Counted from the first letter of the stretch, positions 1 to 8,480 are shown. The stretch: 64,000 nucleotides of DNA from Ornithinimicrobium faecis (GCF_023923225.1 NZ_CP099489.1:4402001-4466000), one strand, 5' to 3'. The notes: generated by a model from the sequence alone, not told the origin. A program made the numbers and translations.

Positions 1-396
1 CCGGTCATCCTCAAGGGAGTGCTGCACCCCGACGATGCGCGCCGTGCCCTCGACGCCGGGGTCGACGGACTCGTGGTGTCCAATCACGGCGGCCGCCAGG
101 TGGACCGCTCGGTGGCCGCGCTCGACGCTCTCGTCTCGATCCGCGAGGCCGTCGGACCGGAGCCGACCGTCCTGATGGACAGCGGGGTGCGCAGCGGCGC
201 TGACCTGTTTGTGGCCCTCGCCCTCGGCGCCGACGCTGCACTGTTGGGACGCCCACATGTCTATGGCCTGGCGCTGGACGGGGCCGCGGGTGTCAGCGCG
301 GTGATCGACAATGTGCTCGCCGAGCTGGACCTCACGATGGGCCTGGTCGGCGCCGCCTCGATCCAGGAGATCACCCGCGACCTGCTCGTGGAATAG
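1..396 (+). CDS. FMN-dependent alpha-hydroxy acid oxidase, C-terminal part (lactate 2-monooxygenase-like)
   Basis: The reading frame is open from the first base, so the start and roughly two thirds of the protein lie before the window; 131 C-terminal residues are visible. They carry the end of the FMN-binding TIM barrel: VILKG, SNHGGRQ (the His and Arg are the proton-abstracting and substrate-carboxylate residues of the family), DSGVRSGADL and GRPHVYG, which bind the FMN phosphate. The family oxidises 2-hydroxyacids such as lactate or glycolate to oxoacids. The spacing of these motifs resembles lactate 2-monooxygenase, but substrate-deciding residues lie in the missing part. The next gene is convergent and starts 25 bp after the stop codon. 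Confidence 0.85.
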   Translation, partial: PVILKGVLHPDDARRALDAGVDGLVVSNHGGRQVDRSVAALDALVSIREAVGPEPTVLMDSGVRSGADLFVALALGADAALLGRPHVYGLALDGAAGVSAVIDNVLAELDLTMGLVGAASIQEITRDLLVE

Positions 397-421
397 TCCT
401 CAGGCGCTCAAGGGGCAGCCC

Positions 422-1153
422 TCAGGCGGAGGTCTCGGTCGAGCGGTAGCCGTAGAGATCCTGCTGCTTCTCGTTGATCCACAGCATCCTTCCCTCCCGA
501 TCGGGATCGGGGATCTGCAGGGTCCGGCTGTAGGTCTCGTCGATCAGGACCGGCTCGACCCCGGCCGCCTCGAGCGCCGGGATCAGCGTCTCGACGTCAC
601 CGTCGAACTCGAAACCGAGCTCGACGCCAGGGTCGCCATCGCTGGCGTGCACCGCGACCAGCCCGCCTGCGGGGCAGGAGAAGTCGGTCCAGACGTCACT
701 GTCGGCTGTGACGCGCCGTATGCCGCCCAGCCCGGTGACGACCTGCCGTGCGCCTTCCACCTCGGCCAGGGTGGTGTACCAGATGGGCAGCACCGCGAAC
801 GCGGTGTCGGTCGGTGGCGGCTGCTCGGCCTCCGCTGCGGGGTCGACGGTGAACGTGGTGCCGTCCGGGGCCGTGACCGTGGCCGCGATCCCGTGGTCGG
901 TCTGGCCGATCTCGAAGGTCAGCCCCGCCGCGCGCGCCCGCTCGGCCCACGCGTCGAGGTCGGCGACCTCCCAGGCCAGGACATCCCCGGGCGGCTGACT
1001 GTCGCTGGCCTCGTGCAGGGCCAGGCGGCCGGAGCCCAGGGCGTAGACCTCCCAGCCTGGGGCCGTGGTGACCCGGGTGGCCCCCAGCGCGTCGAGGTAG
1101 CGACGGTGTGCCGCGAGGTCGGGGGTGAACCGGATGGGGCGAGCGCAGATCAT
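422..1153 (-). CDS. VOC (glyoxalase/bleomycin-resistance) family protein with two tandem domains
   Basis: A 243-residue protein made of two consecutive beta-alpha-beta-beta-beta VOC modules (about residues 1-105 and 118-235), so one polypeptide supplies a whole glyoxalase-like fold. The end of the first module has the APDGTTFTVDP strand typical of the family, and the second ends with IPDPDREGRMLWINE. The substrate cannot be deduced. Its ATG overlaps the stop of the upstream ribbon-helix-helix gene (ATGA, 1150-1153), so the two are translationally coupled and presumably share the promoter near 1330. The RHH partner makes regulated detoxification a reasonable guess. Confidence 0.85.
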   Translation of the reverse strand: MICARPIRFTPDLAAHRRYLDALGATRVTTAPGWEVYALGSGRLALHEASDSQPPGDVLAWEVADLDAWAERARAAGLTFEIGQTDHGIAATVTAPDGTTFTVDPAAEAEQPPPTDTAFAVLPIWYTTLAEVEGARQVVTGLGGIRRVTADSDVWTDFSCPAGGLVAVHASDGDPGVELGFEFDGDVETLIPALEAAGVEPVLIDETYSRTLQIPDPDREGRMLWINEKQQDLYGYRSTETSA

Positions 1154-1293
1154 GCCTTGTCCTCCAGATAGTCGCGGACGATCTTCTCGATGAGGGCGGA
1201 CATGCTCACGCCCTCATCGACCCCGCGGTGCTTGATCTCGCGGATGAGGTCCTTGGGCAGATAGACGTTGAACTGCGCCTTGTCGGTGGGCAT
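1150..1293 (-). CDS. Small ribbon-helix-helix (CopG/Arc-type) DNA-binding protein
   Basis: A 47-residue protein with the short beta strand AQFNVYLPKDL followed by two helices (IREIKHRGV and SMSALIEKIVRDYL), which is the complete RHH fold. RHH dimers insert the paired strands into the major groove of short inverted or tandem repeats and usually repress their own promoter. The upstream region holds three CTAG-centred sites, including a perfect 10-bp palindrome. It is the first gene of a two-gene unit with the VOC protein, overlapping it by 4 bp. It could be the antitoxin of a toxin-antitoxin pair, but the VOC partner does not look like a toxin, so a repressor role is more likely. Confidence 0.8.
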   Translation of the reverse strand: MPTDKAQFNVYLPKDLIREIKHRGVDEGVSMSALIEKIVRDYLEDKA

Positions 1294-1303
1294 AACAAAG
1301 GAG

Positions 1304-1337
1304 GCTAGCAGCATCCTAGATTGCTAGCAAATGTCAA
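1304..1337 (-). promoter_or_regulatory. Putative RHH operator and promoter with GCTAGC repeats
   Basis: Just upstream of the RHH gene are GCTAGC (1304-1309), CTAG (1316-1319) and TTGCTAGCAA (1321-1330, a perfect palindrome). The two GCTAGC copies are 19 bp apart, close to two helical turns. A minus-strand TTGACA (1332-1337) is a good -35; the -10 is less clear (TAGGAT or GATGCT between the repeats). CTAG is normally rare in high-GC genomes, so three in 25 bp is striking. Autoregulation by the RHH protein is inferred. Confidence 0.55.
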
Positions 1338-1346
1338 GGACGGGAA

Positions 1347-2480
1347 TCAGGAACGGGAAGGTGATCCGAGCGCCTGCGCCAGGTCCCGCCACAGATCCTC
1401 GACGTCCTCGATGCCGACCGAGAGCCGGATGAGCTCCTCCGGGACGGTCTCGACCTCCGCGGGCTGGGCACGGCGACGCTCGAGCTGGGACTCCACGCCA
1501 CCCAGGCTCGTCGAGTGGGTCCACAACCTGACGTCGGCGCACACCCGGTCGGCTGCCGCCGCCCCGCCGTACACCTCGATGGCGATCATCGCGCCGAGTC
1601 CGGGGTAGCGCACCCTGATCACCGCAGGGTGATCGGAGAGCCGCCGGACCAGCTCGGCCGCGTTCGCCGAGGCGCGCTCCAGGCGCACGGACAGGGTCCG
1701 GATGCCGCGCAGCACGATCCAGGCCTCCATGGGGCCGGGGATGGCGCCGTGCAGGGTGCGCCGGTTGAGCATCCGCGCACGCAGCGCCCGCCCCCGCTCG
1801 GTCGGGGCGGTCACGACGGCGCCCATCAGCACGTCGGAGTGCCCGGAGAGATACTTGGTGGCGGAGTGGATCACCACGTCCACCCCGTCCGCCAGGGGCG
1901 TCTGGAGCAGGGGCGTGGCGAAGGTGTTGTCGACAGCCGTGAGGATGCCCCGCTCCCGGGCTGCACTGACGAGAGCCGGGATGTCGGCGACCTCCATCAT
2001 CGGGTTGGTCGGGGACTCGATGTGGAGCAGGTCGCGTCCACCCTCGAGGTGGTCCAGCTCGGCGAGGACGGCACCGGTGTCGGAGATGTCGACGGCCCGG
2101 ACCTCAAAACGCCCTTCGGCGGCATACTCGCGCAGCAGACCGGTGGTGTTGTTGTAGGCATGACCCGGTGCAATCACCCGGCCACCGGGCGGGACCAGTG
2201 TCAGGACGGCGTCGATGGCCGCCAGCCCCGACGCGAAGGCCAGAGCCTCACCGCCCTCGAGCCCACCGATCACGTCCTCCAGCGCCGTCCACGTCGGGTT
2301 GCCGACGCGCGCATAGTTGACCGGGCCACCAGCCAGGTAGGTCGAGGTGAAGGTCACCGGCTCGGCCACCGGGGCACCAGGCTCGCGAGGCGGGCGCCCG
2401 AGGGCGACGGCGCGAGTGGCGGGCGTTAACTCGTTGTGATCGGGGTCCACCTCCGCAGGGTAGGACACCCCGTGGATCAA
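1347..2480 (-). CDS. Trans-sulfuration family PLP enzyme (cystathionine gamma-synthase/lyase-like)
   Basis: A 377-residue member of the Cys/Met metabolism PLP enzyme family (fold type I). The Schiff-base lysine is in SATKYLSGHSDVLMG, the PLP phosphate site in FASGLAAI, and the conserved ESPTNP and VDNTFATP segments are present. These enzymes make or split cystathionine, or eliminate H2S or methanethiol; the exact reaction cannot be assigned. The family usually runs 380-400 residues and the N-terminus here is not typical. The first codon is TTG (2480), overlapping the upstream stop as TTGA; a GTG at 2468 is an alternative. It is translationally coupled to an AAA ATPase, an unusual partner. Confidence 0.88.
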   Translation of the reverse strand: MIHGVSYPAEVDPDHNELTPATRAVALGRPPREPGAPVAEPVTFTSTYLAGGPVNYARVGNPTWTALEDVIGGLEGGEALAFASGLAAIDAVLTLVPPGGRVIAPGHAYNNTTGLLREYAAEGRFEVRAVDISDTGAVLAELDHLEGGRDLLHIESPTNPMMEVADIPALVSAARERGILTAVDNTFATPLLQTPLADGVDVVIHSATKYLSGHSDVLMGAVVTAPTERGRALRARMLNRRTLHGAIPGPMEAWIVLRGIRTLSVRLERASANAAELVRRLSDHPAVIRVRYPGLGAMIAIEVYGGAAAADRVCADVRLWTHSTSLGGVESQLERRRAQPAEVETVPEELIRLSVGIEDVEDLWRDLAQALGSPSRS

Positions 2481-3607
2481 CTGCTCGCCGCCTCCCGGCG
2501 GAGGTGGTCGCGCAGATAGGGCAGGGAGTAGTCCACGAGCCCGTGCCCCGCTGGCAGGATCAGCTCCCGCTCGATCAGCCGCGCCCGGAAGACGTTGGCG
2601 TGCTGCGCCGTCAGCCCCAGCCGCGCCGCCACCGTCCCGGTCGACGACGGGCCGTCGTCCTGCGCCATGGCGACCAGGTAGGAGTGCTGGGCCTGCGGCA
2701 GGTCACGCAGGGCGGGCTCGTGCACCAGGCGCCCCATGCGTTGCGAGACCACCCGGCTCGTCGCCCGCACGTGCGCCGGAGTGAGGGCTCCACCCGCCGA
2801 CTCACGCCAGGCGCGGTAGCCAGCCAGCTGCAGGAGGTAGGGATAGCCGTGCACGCTCTCGGCCAGGGCAGCCAGCGCATCAGCGCTGATCTCGCCGCCG
2901 GCCCCCTCGACGGTGCGACGGACCGCATCAATGACGTCCGCGTCGCTCAGTGGCCCGAGCTGGACCCGCTCGGCCCGGCGCAGGAAGGTCGTGCCCCGGT
3001 GCTGCAGGAGCTGCCCGACACCCACGGGCAGACCGGCAGCAGCCAGGGCCACGTCGCGCTCATCCCTGACCAGGTGCTGATAGAGCGCAGCAAACGCCGC
3101 CACCGACTCCCGGTCCACCGCCTGCAACTCATCCAGGGTGAACAGCACGCCCGTGCCGTGCCCTGCCAGGACGTCCAGGAGTCGAGCGATCAGGGTCGCC
3201 GCGTTCTCACGCACCTCATAGCGCTCCTGCGCGGTCGTGGACAGGGAACCGATCCCCGCGACCCGCGCCCCCGTGACCCTGCGACGGACGGCACGCTCGC
3301 TGTCCAGCTCGGCGAGCTGCGCGGGCAGGATGGTCGAGGCCAGCTCCTCCAGGATGCCGCCGGACTCCGGAAGCCGGATGATCAGCCAGCCACGGACCCG
3401 CGCGGCCTCCTCCAACTCGTTGAGGATGACGGTCTTGCCCATCCCTCGCGCTCCGCTCACCAGGATCGAGCGCAGCGGCGATCCCGGACCCTCATCGAGG
3501 GCGGTGTCGAACTCCTCGAGCAACTCGTCGCGACCTGCGAGCACGCGGGGAGAGACGCCGAAGCCGGGGCGGAAGGGGTTGGCACGGGACGGGTCGACAC
3601 GAGGCAC
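2477..3607 (-). CDS. AAA family ATP-binding protein (Orc1/Cdc6-like ATPase with winged-helix tail)
   Basis: A 376-residue P-loop ATPase. Walker A is GARGMGKT (about residues 52-59), Walker B is VLFTLDE (about 152-158), and a sensor-2 region around ESVHGYPYLLQLAGY precedes a C-terminal winged-helix-like segment (GTVAARLGLTAQHANVFRARLIERELI). This is the layout of archaeal-type Orc1/Cdc6 ATPases that bacteria use as regulators or in mobile islands; the true role is unknown. The start is GTG with AGAGGA upstream. It overlaps the PLP-enzyme gene by 4 bp and is preceded by a remarkable repeat-rich promoter region. A CGNR zinc-finger gene lies upstream on the same strand. Confidence 0.8.
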   Translation of the reverse strand: MPRVDPSRANPFRPGFGVSPRVLAGRDELLEEFDTALDEGPGSPLRSILVSGARGMGKTVILNELEEAARVRGWLIIRLPESGGILEELASTILPAQLAELDSERAVRRRVTGARVAGIGSLSTTAQERYEVRENAATLIARLLDVLAGHGTGVLFTLDELQAVDRESVAAFAALYQHLVRDERDVALAAAGLPVGVGQLLQHRGTTFLRRAERVQLGPLSDADVIDAVRRTVEGAGGEISADALAALAESVHGYPYLLQLAGYRAWRESAGGALTPAHVRATSRVVSQRMGRLVHEPALRDLPQAQHSYLVAMAQDDGPSSTGTVAARLGLTAQHANVFRARLIERELILPAGHGLVDYSLPYLRDHLRREAASS

Positions 3608-3627
3608 GGCGGATCCTCTCAGGCGTT

Positions 3628-3714
3628 GTTATACCTGTTATACACCGCGAGTCTCGTTATACTTGTTATAGTTTCGTGCGACGTATCGTTTCGTGCGACC
3701 TACAATTTCGTGCG
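3628..3714 (-). promoter_or_regulatory. Repeat-rich leader of the AAA ATPase operon
   Basis: Two kinds of direct repeat lie upstream of the AAA gene. GTTATAC-CT-GTTATAC (3628-3643) and GTTATAC-TT-GTTATAG (3656-3671) are two paired 7-mers 28 bp apart. TTTCGTGCG occurs three times at an exact 17-bp spacing (3672, 3689, 3706), and the last copy runs into the 3' end of the CGNR gene. On the minus strand the first set reads as repeated TATAAC, which could supply -10 elements. It is the most AT-rich short stretch nearby. A regulator-binding region is inferred. Confidence 0.5.
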
Positions 3715-4236
3715 GCGGGCCCGATAGGCCTGCGCGGCCATCCGGTTCGTGCAGCCGGCACCGCAGTAGCGCCTGGAGCGGTTGCGGGACAAGTCAACCA
3801 GCACGTTGTCGCAGTCCTGCGCCACGCACCGCGCCAACCGCCCGGTCTCACCGGAGCGGATCACGTCCACCAGAGCCATGGCGGCCTCAACGGCCATCCG
3901 GTCGGCCAGCGGCTGCTCCGAGCGTGTGGCGTGCAGGTGCCAGTCCCACTGATCGTGCCGCACCAGCTGCGGGAGAGCGCGGCAGTCCCGCAGCAACTGG
4001 TTGACCTCCGCGACCAGCGCCTCCTCCTGCGCGAGCCAGATCCGACCGAGGCGCTCCCGCAGGCGCAGGACCTGCTCGAACTCTGCCTCATCATGGGTCC
4101 GACTGCCCGTCCACTCCCACTCCCGCACGAACGCATCGAGCTCCTCGCGGGTGGTCAGCCCCTCCGGCTCGTGGCCCGTGTTGATCAGCGCGATGGTCGA
4201 CGCAAGGGACACCTCGGTGTCATGAGCAAAAAGCAC
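3700..4236 (-). CDS. CGNR zinc-finger / ABATE-domain transcriptional regulator
   Basis: A 178-residue protein with an N-terminal ABATE domain (the family hallmark FAHDTEVSLASTIALINT) and a C-terminal CGNR zinc finger. The finger starts at ARCVAQDCDNVLVDLS and ends with RRYCGAGCTNRMAAQAYRARR, supplying four cysteines. Proteins of this family are actinobacterial putative stress-linked DNA-binding proteins. The start is GTG (4234-4236). It is divergent from the EamA exporter, which makes that exporter a candidate target. Its last codons overlap the third copy of the 17-bp repeat TTTCGTGCG, so the natural C-terminus may have been altered by repeat expansion. Confidence 0.85.
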   Translation of the reverse strand: MLFAHDTEVSLASTIALINTGHEPEGLTTREELDAFVREWEWTGSRTHDEAEFEQVLRLRERLGRIWLAQEEALVAEVNQLLRDCRALPQLVRHDQWDWHLHATRSEQPLADRMAVEAAMALVDVIRSGETGRLARCVAQDCDNVLVDLSRNRSRRYCGAGCTNRMAAQAYRARRTKL

Positions 4237-4356
4237 CTTGACTCCTGATCTATCGTCGGCGTATCGTCATGAGTCTAACGTTCTTTGACCCATGACGACG
4301 ACGTCCAGGTCTTCCTGCCCCAGGCACACCCACCACTCCTCGTGAGGAGGACACCC

Positions 4357-5325
4357 ATGCGCTCCCGCACCATCGCCGGCCTGGCCCTCGCCGTCCTGTC
4401 AGCGGCCACCTTCGGCACGTCAGGATCCCTGGCCAAGGGACTGCTGGACACCGGATGGTCACCTCTGGCCGCCGTCACGTGGCGGGTCGGCGTCGCCGCC
4501 CTGGTCCTCCTCGTCCCGGCCGCGCTGATGATGCGCGGGCGCTGGCACCTGTTGCGCACCGGCTGGATGAGCATGGCGCTGTTCGGCCTGCTCGCCGTCG
4601 CCGCCTGCCAACTGACCTATTTCCTGGCGGTCGAGCGCATCTCGGTCGCGGTCGCCCTGCTGCTGGAGTATCTCGGCATCATCCTGGTCGTCGGCTGGCT
4701 CTGGCTGCGGCACGGACAGCGTCCCCGCCCGCTGACCATCATCGGGGCAGCCGTCGCGGTCGCCGGCCTGGTCTTCGTGCTGGACGTCTTCGGCGCCGTC
4801 GAGGTCGATCTGCTCGGCGTCGTCTGGGGGCTGTGCGCGGCAGTCGGACTCGCCGTCTATTTCGTGGTCTCCGCGGACGACAGCACCGGGCTGCCTCCCC
4901 TGGTCCTGGCCACCGGCGGCCTCACCATCGGCACGGTGGCTCTCCTGGTGACTGGGCTGCTCGGCATCCTCCCGATGACCACCGCAACCACCGACGTGCA
5001 ACTGGCGGGCGCCGACGTGCCGTGGTGGGGGGCGATCCTGACCCTGGGCGTCGTCGCTGCGGCGATCGCCTATGCCACCGGGATCGCGGCAACCCGCCGA
5101 CTGGGCTCGAAGCTGGCGTCCTTCGTCGGTCTCACCGAGGTGATGTTCTCCTTCGTGTGGGCCTGGATCCTGCTGGGGCAGATGCCCGCAGCGATCCAAC
5201 TCCTCGGCGGCCTGCTGATCCTCGGCGGCGTGGTCCTGGTCAAGCTCGACGAGAAGCCCGACGACCTGCACCCGGGTGAGCCCCAACCGCAGGAGGAGAG
5301 CCAGCCGGAGCCGGCAGCCGTCTGA
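4357..5325 (+). CDS. EamA-family (DMT superfamily) exporter
   Basis: A 322-residue inner-membrane protein of about ten transmembrane helices formed from two EamA repeats; AATFGTSGSLAKGLL in helix 1 and the second-repeat FVGLTEVMFSFVWAWILLGQ are characteristic. Such proteins export amino acids or other metabolites. I place the start at ATG 4357 because GAGGAGG lies 6 bp before it; an earlier in-frame ATG at 4285 would add a hydrophilic, non-conserved 24 residues. A possible promoter is TTGACT (4238-4243) with TATCGT (4262-4267), 18 bp apart. The C-terminal tail is rich in Pro, Glu and Gln. The CGNR gene is divergent. Confidence 0.85.
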   Translation: MRSRTIAGLALAVLSAATFGTSGSLAKGLLDTGWSPLAAVTWRVGVAALVLLVPAALMMRGRWHLLRTGWMSMALFGLLAVAACQLTYFLAVERISVAVALLLEYLGIILVVGWLWLRHGQRPRPLTIIGAAVAVAGLVFVLDVFGAVEVDLLGVVWGLCAAVGLAVYFVVSADDSTGLPPLVLATGGLTIGTVALLVTGLLGILPMTTATTDVQLAGADVPWWGAILTLGVVAAAIAYATGIAATRRLGSKLASFVGLTEVMFSFVWAWILLGQMPAAIQLLGGLLILGGVVLVKLDEKPDDLHPGEPQPQEESQPEPAAV

Positions 5326-5374
5326 CCCTTCATCTGACCCTCCCAGAACTCGCCGGGTGCCCTAGCATCCGTGT

Positions 5375-7219
5375 ATGACGACGCCTTTCGCGACGCCGTC
5401 GGCAGTTCCCGTGCCGCGAGCCCCTGCCGTGCTGCACCTTGCCCCCGGCCGCACCGTTGCCGGTGCTGTTCGACTCAGCGGACGCCTGGCGATCCTGCCG
5501 GCCGAGGTCCTTCCCGACCTGTCGGGTCACCAGCCCATTGCGCTCGCCCTCGACGGGTCCGGGGTCCTGCACGGCACCTTCGTGCGAGACCGTGCGGACC
5601 TGCAGGGTCTGATCGACCGGCGGCCCACCGAGTCGGCCAACGACCTCGGCGGGGCGCTGCGTGGGGTGGCCACGGCCTACCTCTGGCGACCGGCCGAGCG
5701 CACGGTGGAGATCCTGCCCGACCCGTGGGGCGCGCTGGTCTATCGCTATCGCGAGCCAGGGTTGGACATCTTCTCCTCCGACCTGGGCGCCGTGGTGGCC
5801 GCAGCCCGGGCCGCCGGCGTCACGCTCCGCCGCAGCCTCGAGTTCGTCACGGAGGTGGCTGCCGCGGGCAGCGGCGGCCTGACCCCGGCGAGCTATGAGG
5901 GCGTCGAGACGCTGGATGTCTTCGAGTTCGTCCGGGTGAGTGATGCGGGGACAGAGATCCGCACCTACACCGCCGGCGCCGAGGTGTTCGAACCGTTCGC
6001 GTCCTACGAGGAGGGCCTCGACGCGACCCAGGCCGAGATCGAGGAGAACCTGCGCGCGGCGGTGAGCTGCGGCATACCGACCCCCGAGCGACTGGCCCAC
6101 CTCACCGGCGGGCTCGACACCCGCCTGGTGCTGGCGGCCTCCCTGTCCCTCGGCCTGACCGATGAGCTGCGCTATCTGTCGATGGGGCCGGTGAGCCAGC
6201 CCGACCGAGCGATCGCCGAACGGTTGGCGGTGGAACACGGACTGCGGATGACGGAGTGGCGCGGGGCGCACCCCCGGAGGAGACCGTCCACGATCACCGA
6301 GCAGGCTGCCTGGCCGATGGACTATTCCCACGGGATGGTCACGGCCGGACCGAATGTCCACTTCAGCGCGAGTGACACCCTCGTGCTGTCCGGCGGGTTC
6401 GGCGGCTTCATGAAGGCGAACTACTCCTCCACGCTGCGTGACCTGGACCAGGGGCCCAGCCTGGCGGCCTCGGGTGCCATGGCCGAGAAGCTCTGGGGCA
6501 CCATGGCCTACTCACCCGACGCCGAGGTCGGGCTCTACACCACCGACGTGCGGGAGCGCCGCGTCAGGCGCTTGCACGAGTTGCGGATGGCTGCCCAAGA
6601 GCGTGGTCTGAGCCCGGATGCCGCGCTGGACTTCCTCTTCATCCAGGTGCGCAACCGCTATTTCGTCTCCGAGATCACCCGGGTGTGGAACGCGTTCGTG
6701 CACCGGTTCGACCCGCTCTACACCCTCTCCGGGGCGCGGTTGGGCCTCTCGCTGCCCGCCGAGGTCCGGCGCGAGAACGTCGTCGGTCTCGACCTGATGC
6801 GTCGCTGGGCCCCGGGCCTGATGGGGTTCCCGTTCGACCGCCCCAAGGTCTCGCAAGGTTATCAGGACCTGCGAGGTCCCGTGCCGAGTCGAGAGTTTGC
6901 GCGGCCCACGGCGCGCCCGTTGCACGACGGCCGCCAGGTCCCGCCGGCCCCGGGCGGCCGCACGGATCTGCCCGAGATGACCCCGGAGATGACCGAGCGC
7001 GCCAAGGCAATGCTGGCGCCGCTGTGGCAGGTCCGTGACCTAGCGCCCGCACGGGCCGCTCTGCGCGCTGTCCTGGACGACCTCGACGCCCCGCTGCGTG
7101 ACGCGGTCTTCAACAAGGCGCGACTCCACGCCCTGCTGAACCATGACCTCAAGCACCGCGGCGTCATCCGGCAGGTGCACAACCTGCAGTCCGCGCTGCA
7201 GTGGCTCACGTCCCCGTGA
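5375..7219 (+). CDS. Asparagine synthase-like ATP-pyrophosphatase protein without a glutaminase cysteine
   Basis: A 614-residue protein. The central part has a modified PP-loop (LTGGLDTRLVLAA, near residue 243, corresponding to SGGLDS of asparagine synthetase B), so it should adenylate a carboxylate. The N-terminal 200 residues look like a degenerate Ntn domain: the second residue is Thr, not the Cys needed for glutamine hydrolysis, so ammonia or another amine would have to come from elsewhere. Related proteins occur in surface-polysaccharide and beta-lactam-type pathways. The convergent neighbour is UDP-glucose dehydrogenase, which would fit amidation of a uronic acid, but this is a guess. 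TAGCAT sits 6 nt before the ATG, suggesting a leaderless mRNA. Confidence 0.75.
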   Translation: MTTPFATPSAVPVPRAPAVLHLAPGRTVAGAVRLSGRLAILPAEVLPDLSGHQPIALALDGSGVLHGTFVRDRADLQGLIDRRPTESANDLGGALRGVATAYLWRPAERTVEILPDPWGALVYRYREPGLDIFSSDLGAVVAAARAAGVTLRRSLEFVTEVAAAGSGGLTPASYEGVETLDVFEFVRVSDAGTEIRTYTAGAEVFEPFASYEEGLDATQAEIEENLRAAVSCGIPTPERLAHLTGGLDTRLVLAASLSLGLTDELRYLSMGPVSQPDRAIAERLAVEHGLRMTEWRGAHPRRRPSTITEQAAWPMDYSHGMVTAGPNVHFSASDTLVLSGGFGGFMKANYSSTLRDLDQGPSLAASGAMAEKLWGTMAYSPDAEVGLYTTDVRERRVRRLHELRMAAQERGLSPDAALDFLFIQVRNRYFVSEITRVWNAFVHRFDPLYTLSGARLGLSLPAEVRRENVVGLDLMRRWAPGLMGFPFDRPKVSQGYQDLRGPVPSREFARPTARPLHDGRQVPPAPGGRTDLPEMTPEMTERAKAMLAPLWQVRDLAPARAALRAVLDDLDAPLRDAVFNKARLHALLNHDLKHRGVIRQVHNLQSALQWLTSP

Positions 7220-7276
7220 GCCGCACACGGTGAGTCGCACACCGTGATTCACACACCGTGAGTCGCACCACGGTGA
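7220..7276. repeat. Four tandem 14-15 bp repeats after the asparagine synthase-like gene
   Basis: Directly after the stop codon are four imperfect units ending in CACACCGTGA or CACGGTGA: 7220-7233, 7234-7247, 7248-7261 and 7262-7276 (the last one base longer). They run up to the terminator hairpin. No function is evident; slippage is the likely origin. Confidence 0.7.
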
Positions 7277-7295
7277 GCCGGCCGACAGGGCCGGC
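7277..7295. terminator. Bidirectional terminator hairpin between convergent genes
   Basis: GCCGGCC and GGCCGGC form a perfect 7-bp stem around the loop GACAG. The hairpin lies between two convergent genes (stop codons at 7219 and 7314). No T tract follows, as is common in actinobacteria. Confidence 0.6.
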
Positions 7296-7313
7296 CCCAC
7301 GGCATACGGCTGG

Positions 7314-8480
7314 TCAGTCCCGGCTGTAGAGGTCCCGGGTGTAGAGCTTGTCGCCGAAGACCGCCGTCGAGGCGTCCAGCCGGTTGGCGACGATGACATC
7401 GGTGGCGGCGTCGAACTCCTCGACGTCGTTGATCACCCGGCACCCCTGGAAGGTGGCCTGCTGCAGGGTCGGCTCATAGATGACGATCTCGACCCCGCGG
7501 GACTGCAGCCGTGACATCACGCCCTGGATGCTCGAGGCCCGGAAGTTGTCCGAGCCGGCCTTCATGATCAGGCGATAGATGCCGACCCGGCGCGGCTTGC
7601 GGGCCAGGATGTCGGAGGCCACGAAGTCCATCCGCGTGGTGTTGGCGTCCACGACCGCAGTGATCAGCGTCTGCGGCACGTCACCATAGTTGGCCAGCAG
7701 CTGCCGGGTGTCCTTGGGCAGGCAGTAGCCGCCGTAGCCGAAGGAGGGGTTGTTGTAGTGGTCGCCGATGCGCGGGTCCAGGCCGACGCCCTCGATGATC
7801 TGCTGGGTGTTCAGCCCCCGCGTGACCGCATAGGTGTCCAACTCGTTGAAGTAGGCCACGCGCAGGGCCAGGTAGGTGTTGGCGAACAGTTTGATCGCCT
7901 CGGCCTCTGTGGGGCCGGTCAGCAGCACCGGCACCTCACGGTCCTGCGCGCCCTCCAGCAGCATCTCGGCAAACCTGCGGGCCTGCTCGCTGGTGTCGCC
8001 GACGATGATCCGGCTGGGGTGCAGGTTGTCATAGAGCGCCCGGCCCTCCCGCAGGAACTCCGGGGAGAACAGGATGGTGGTCTCCGGGTGCTCCTCGCGC
8101 AGCCGCTCGGTGTAGCCCACCGGCACCGTGGACTTGATGACCACCGTGGCCTCGGGGGCGCGGGCGAGCACGTCCGCCAACACGGCCTCGACGCTGGAGG
8201 TGTCGAAGAAGTTGCTCTCGGTGTCATAGTCGGTCGGCGTCGCGATGACCACCCACTCGGCGCCCTCATAGGCCTCGGCGGGATCGGTCGTCGCCCGCAG
8301 GCTCAGCTCCCGGTTGGACAGGTAGTCCTGCATCTCCGGGTCCACGATCGGGCTCACCCGGTTGTTGAGCTGGTCCACCTTGGCCTGGTTGATGTCGAGC
8401 GCCACGACCTCGTGGTGCTGCGCCAGCACCACCGCGTTGGACAGGCCCACATAACCAGTTCCGACGACTGCGATCTTCAT
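7314..8480 (-). CDS. ugd: UDP-glucose 6-dehydrogenase
   Basis: A 388-residue nucleotide-sugar dehydrogenase that oxidises UDP-glucose to UDP-glucuronate with two NAD+. The Rossmann motif GTGYVGL opens the protein, FSPEFLREG and the central Lys/Asn helix ([20 protein letters not shown]) form the substrate site, and the catalytic cysteine is in [11 protein letters not shown]. Length matches the short 388-residue Ugd class. AAGGAG lies 6 bp before the ATG. It supplies precursors for capsule or teichuronic polymers; the only possible partner in view is the convergent asparagine synthase-like gene. Confidence 0.93.
   Translation of the reverse strand: MKIAVVGTGYVGLSNAVVLAQHHEVVALDINQAKVDQLNNRVSPIVDPEMQDYLSNRELSLRATTDPAEAYEGAEWVVIATPTDYDTESNFFDTSSVEAVLADVLARAPEATVVIKSTVPVGYTERLREEHPETTILFSPEFLREGRALYDNLHPSRIIVGDTSEQARRFAEMLLEGAQDREVPVLLTGPTEAEAIKLFANTYLALRVAYFNELDTYAVTRGLNTQQIIEGVGLDPRIGDHYNNPSFGYGGYCLPKDTRQLLANYGDVPQTLITAVVDANTTRMDFVASDILARKPRRVGIYRLIMKAGSDNFRASSIQGVMSRLQSRGVEIVIYEPTLQQATFQGCRVINDVEEFDAATDVIVANRLDASTAVFGDKLYTRDLYSRD

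Noticed and set aside
4285..4356. Longer EamA start at ATG 4285
   Set aside because: The extra 24 residues are hydrophilic and the GAGGAGG site fits the ATG at 4357.
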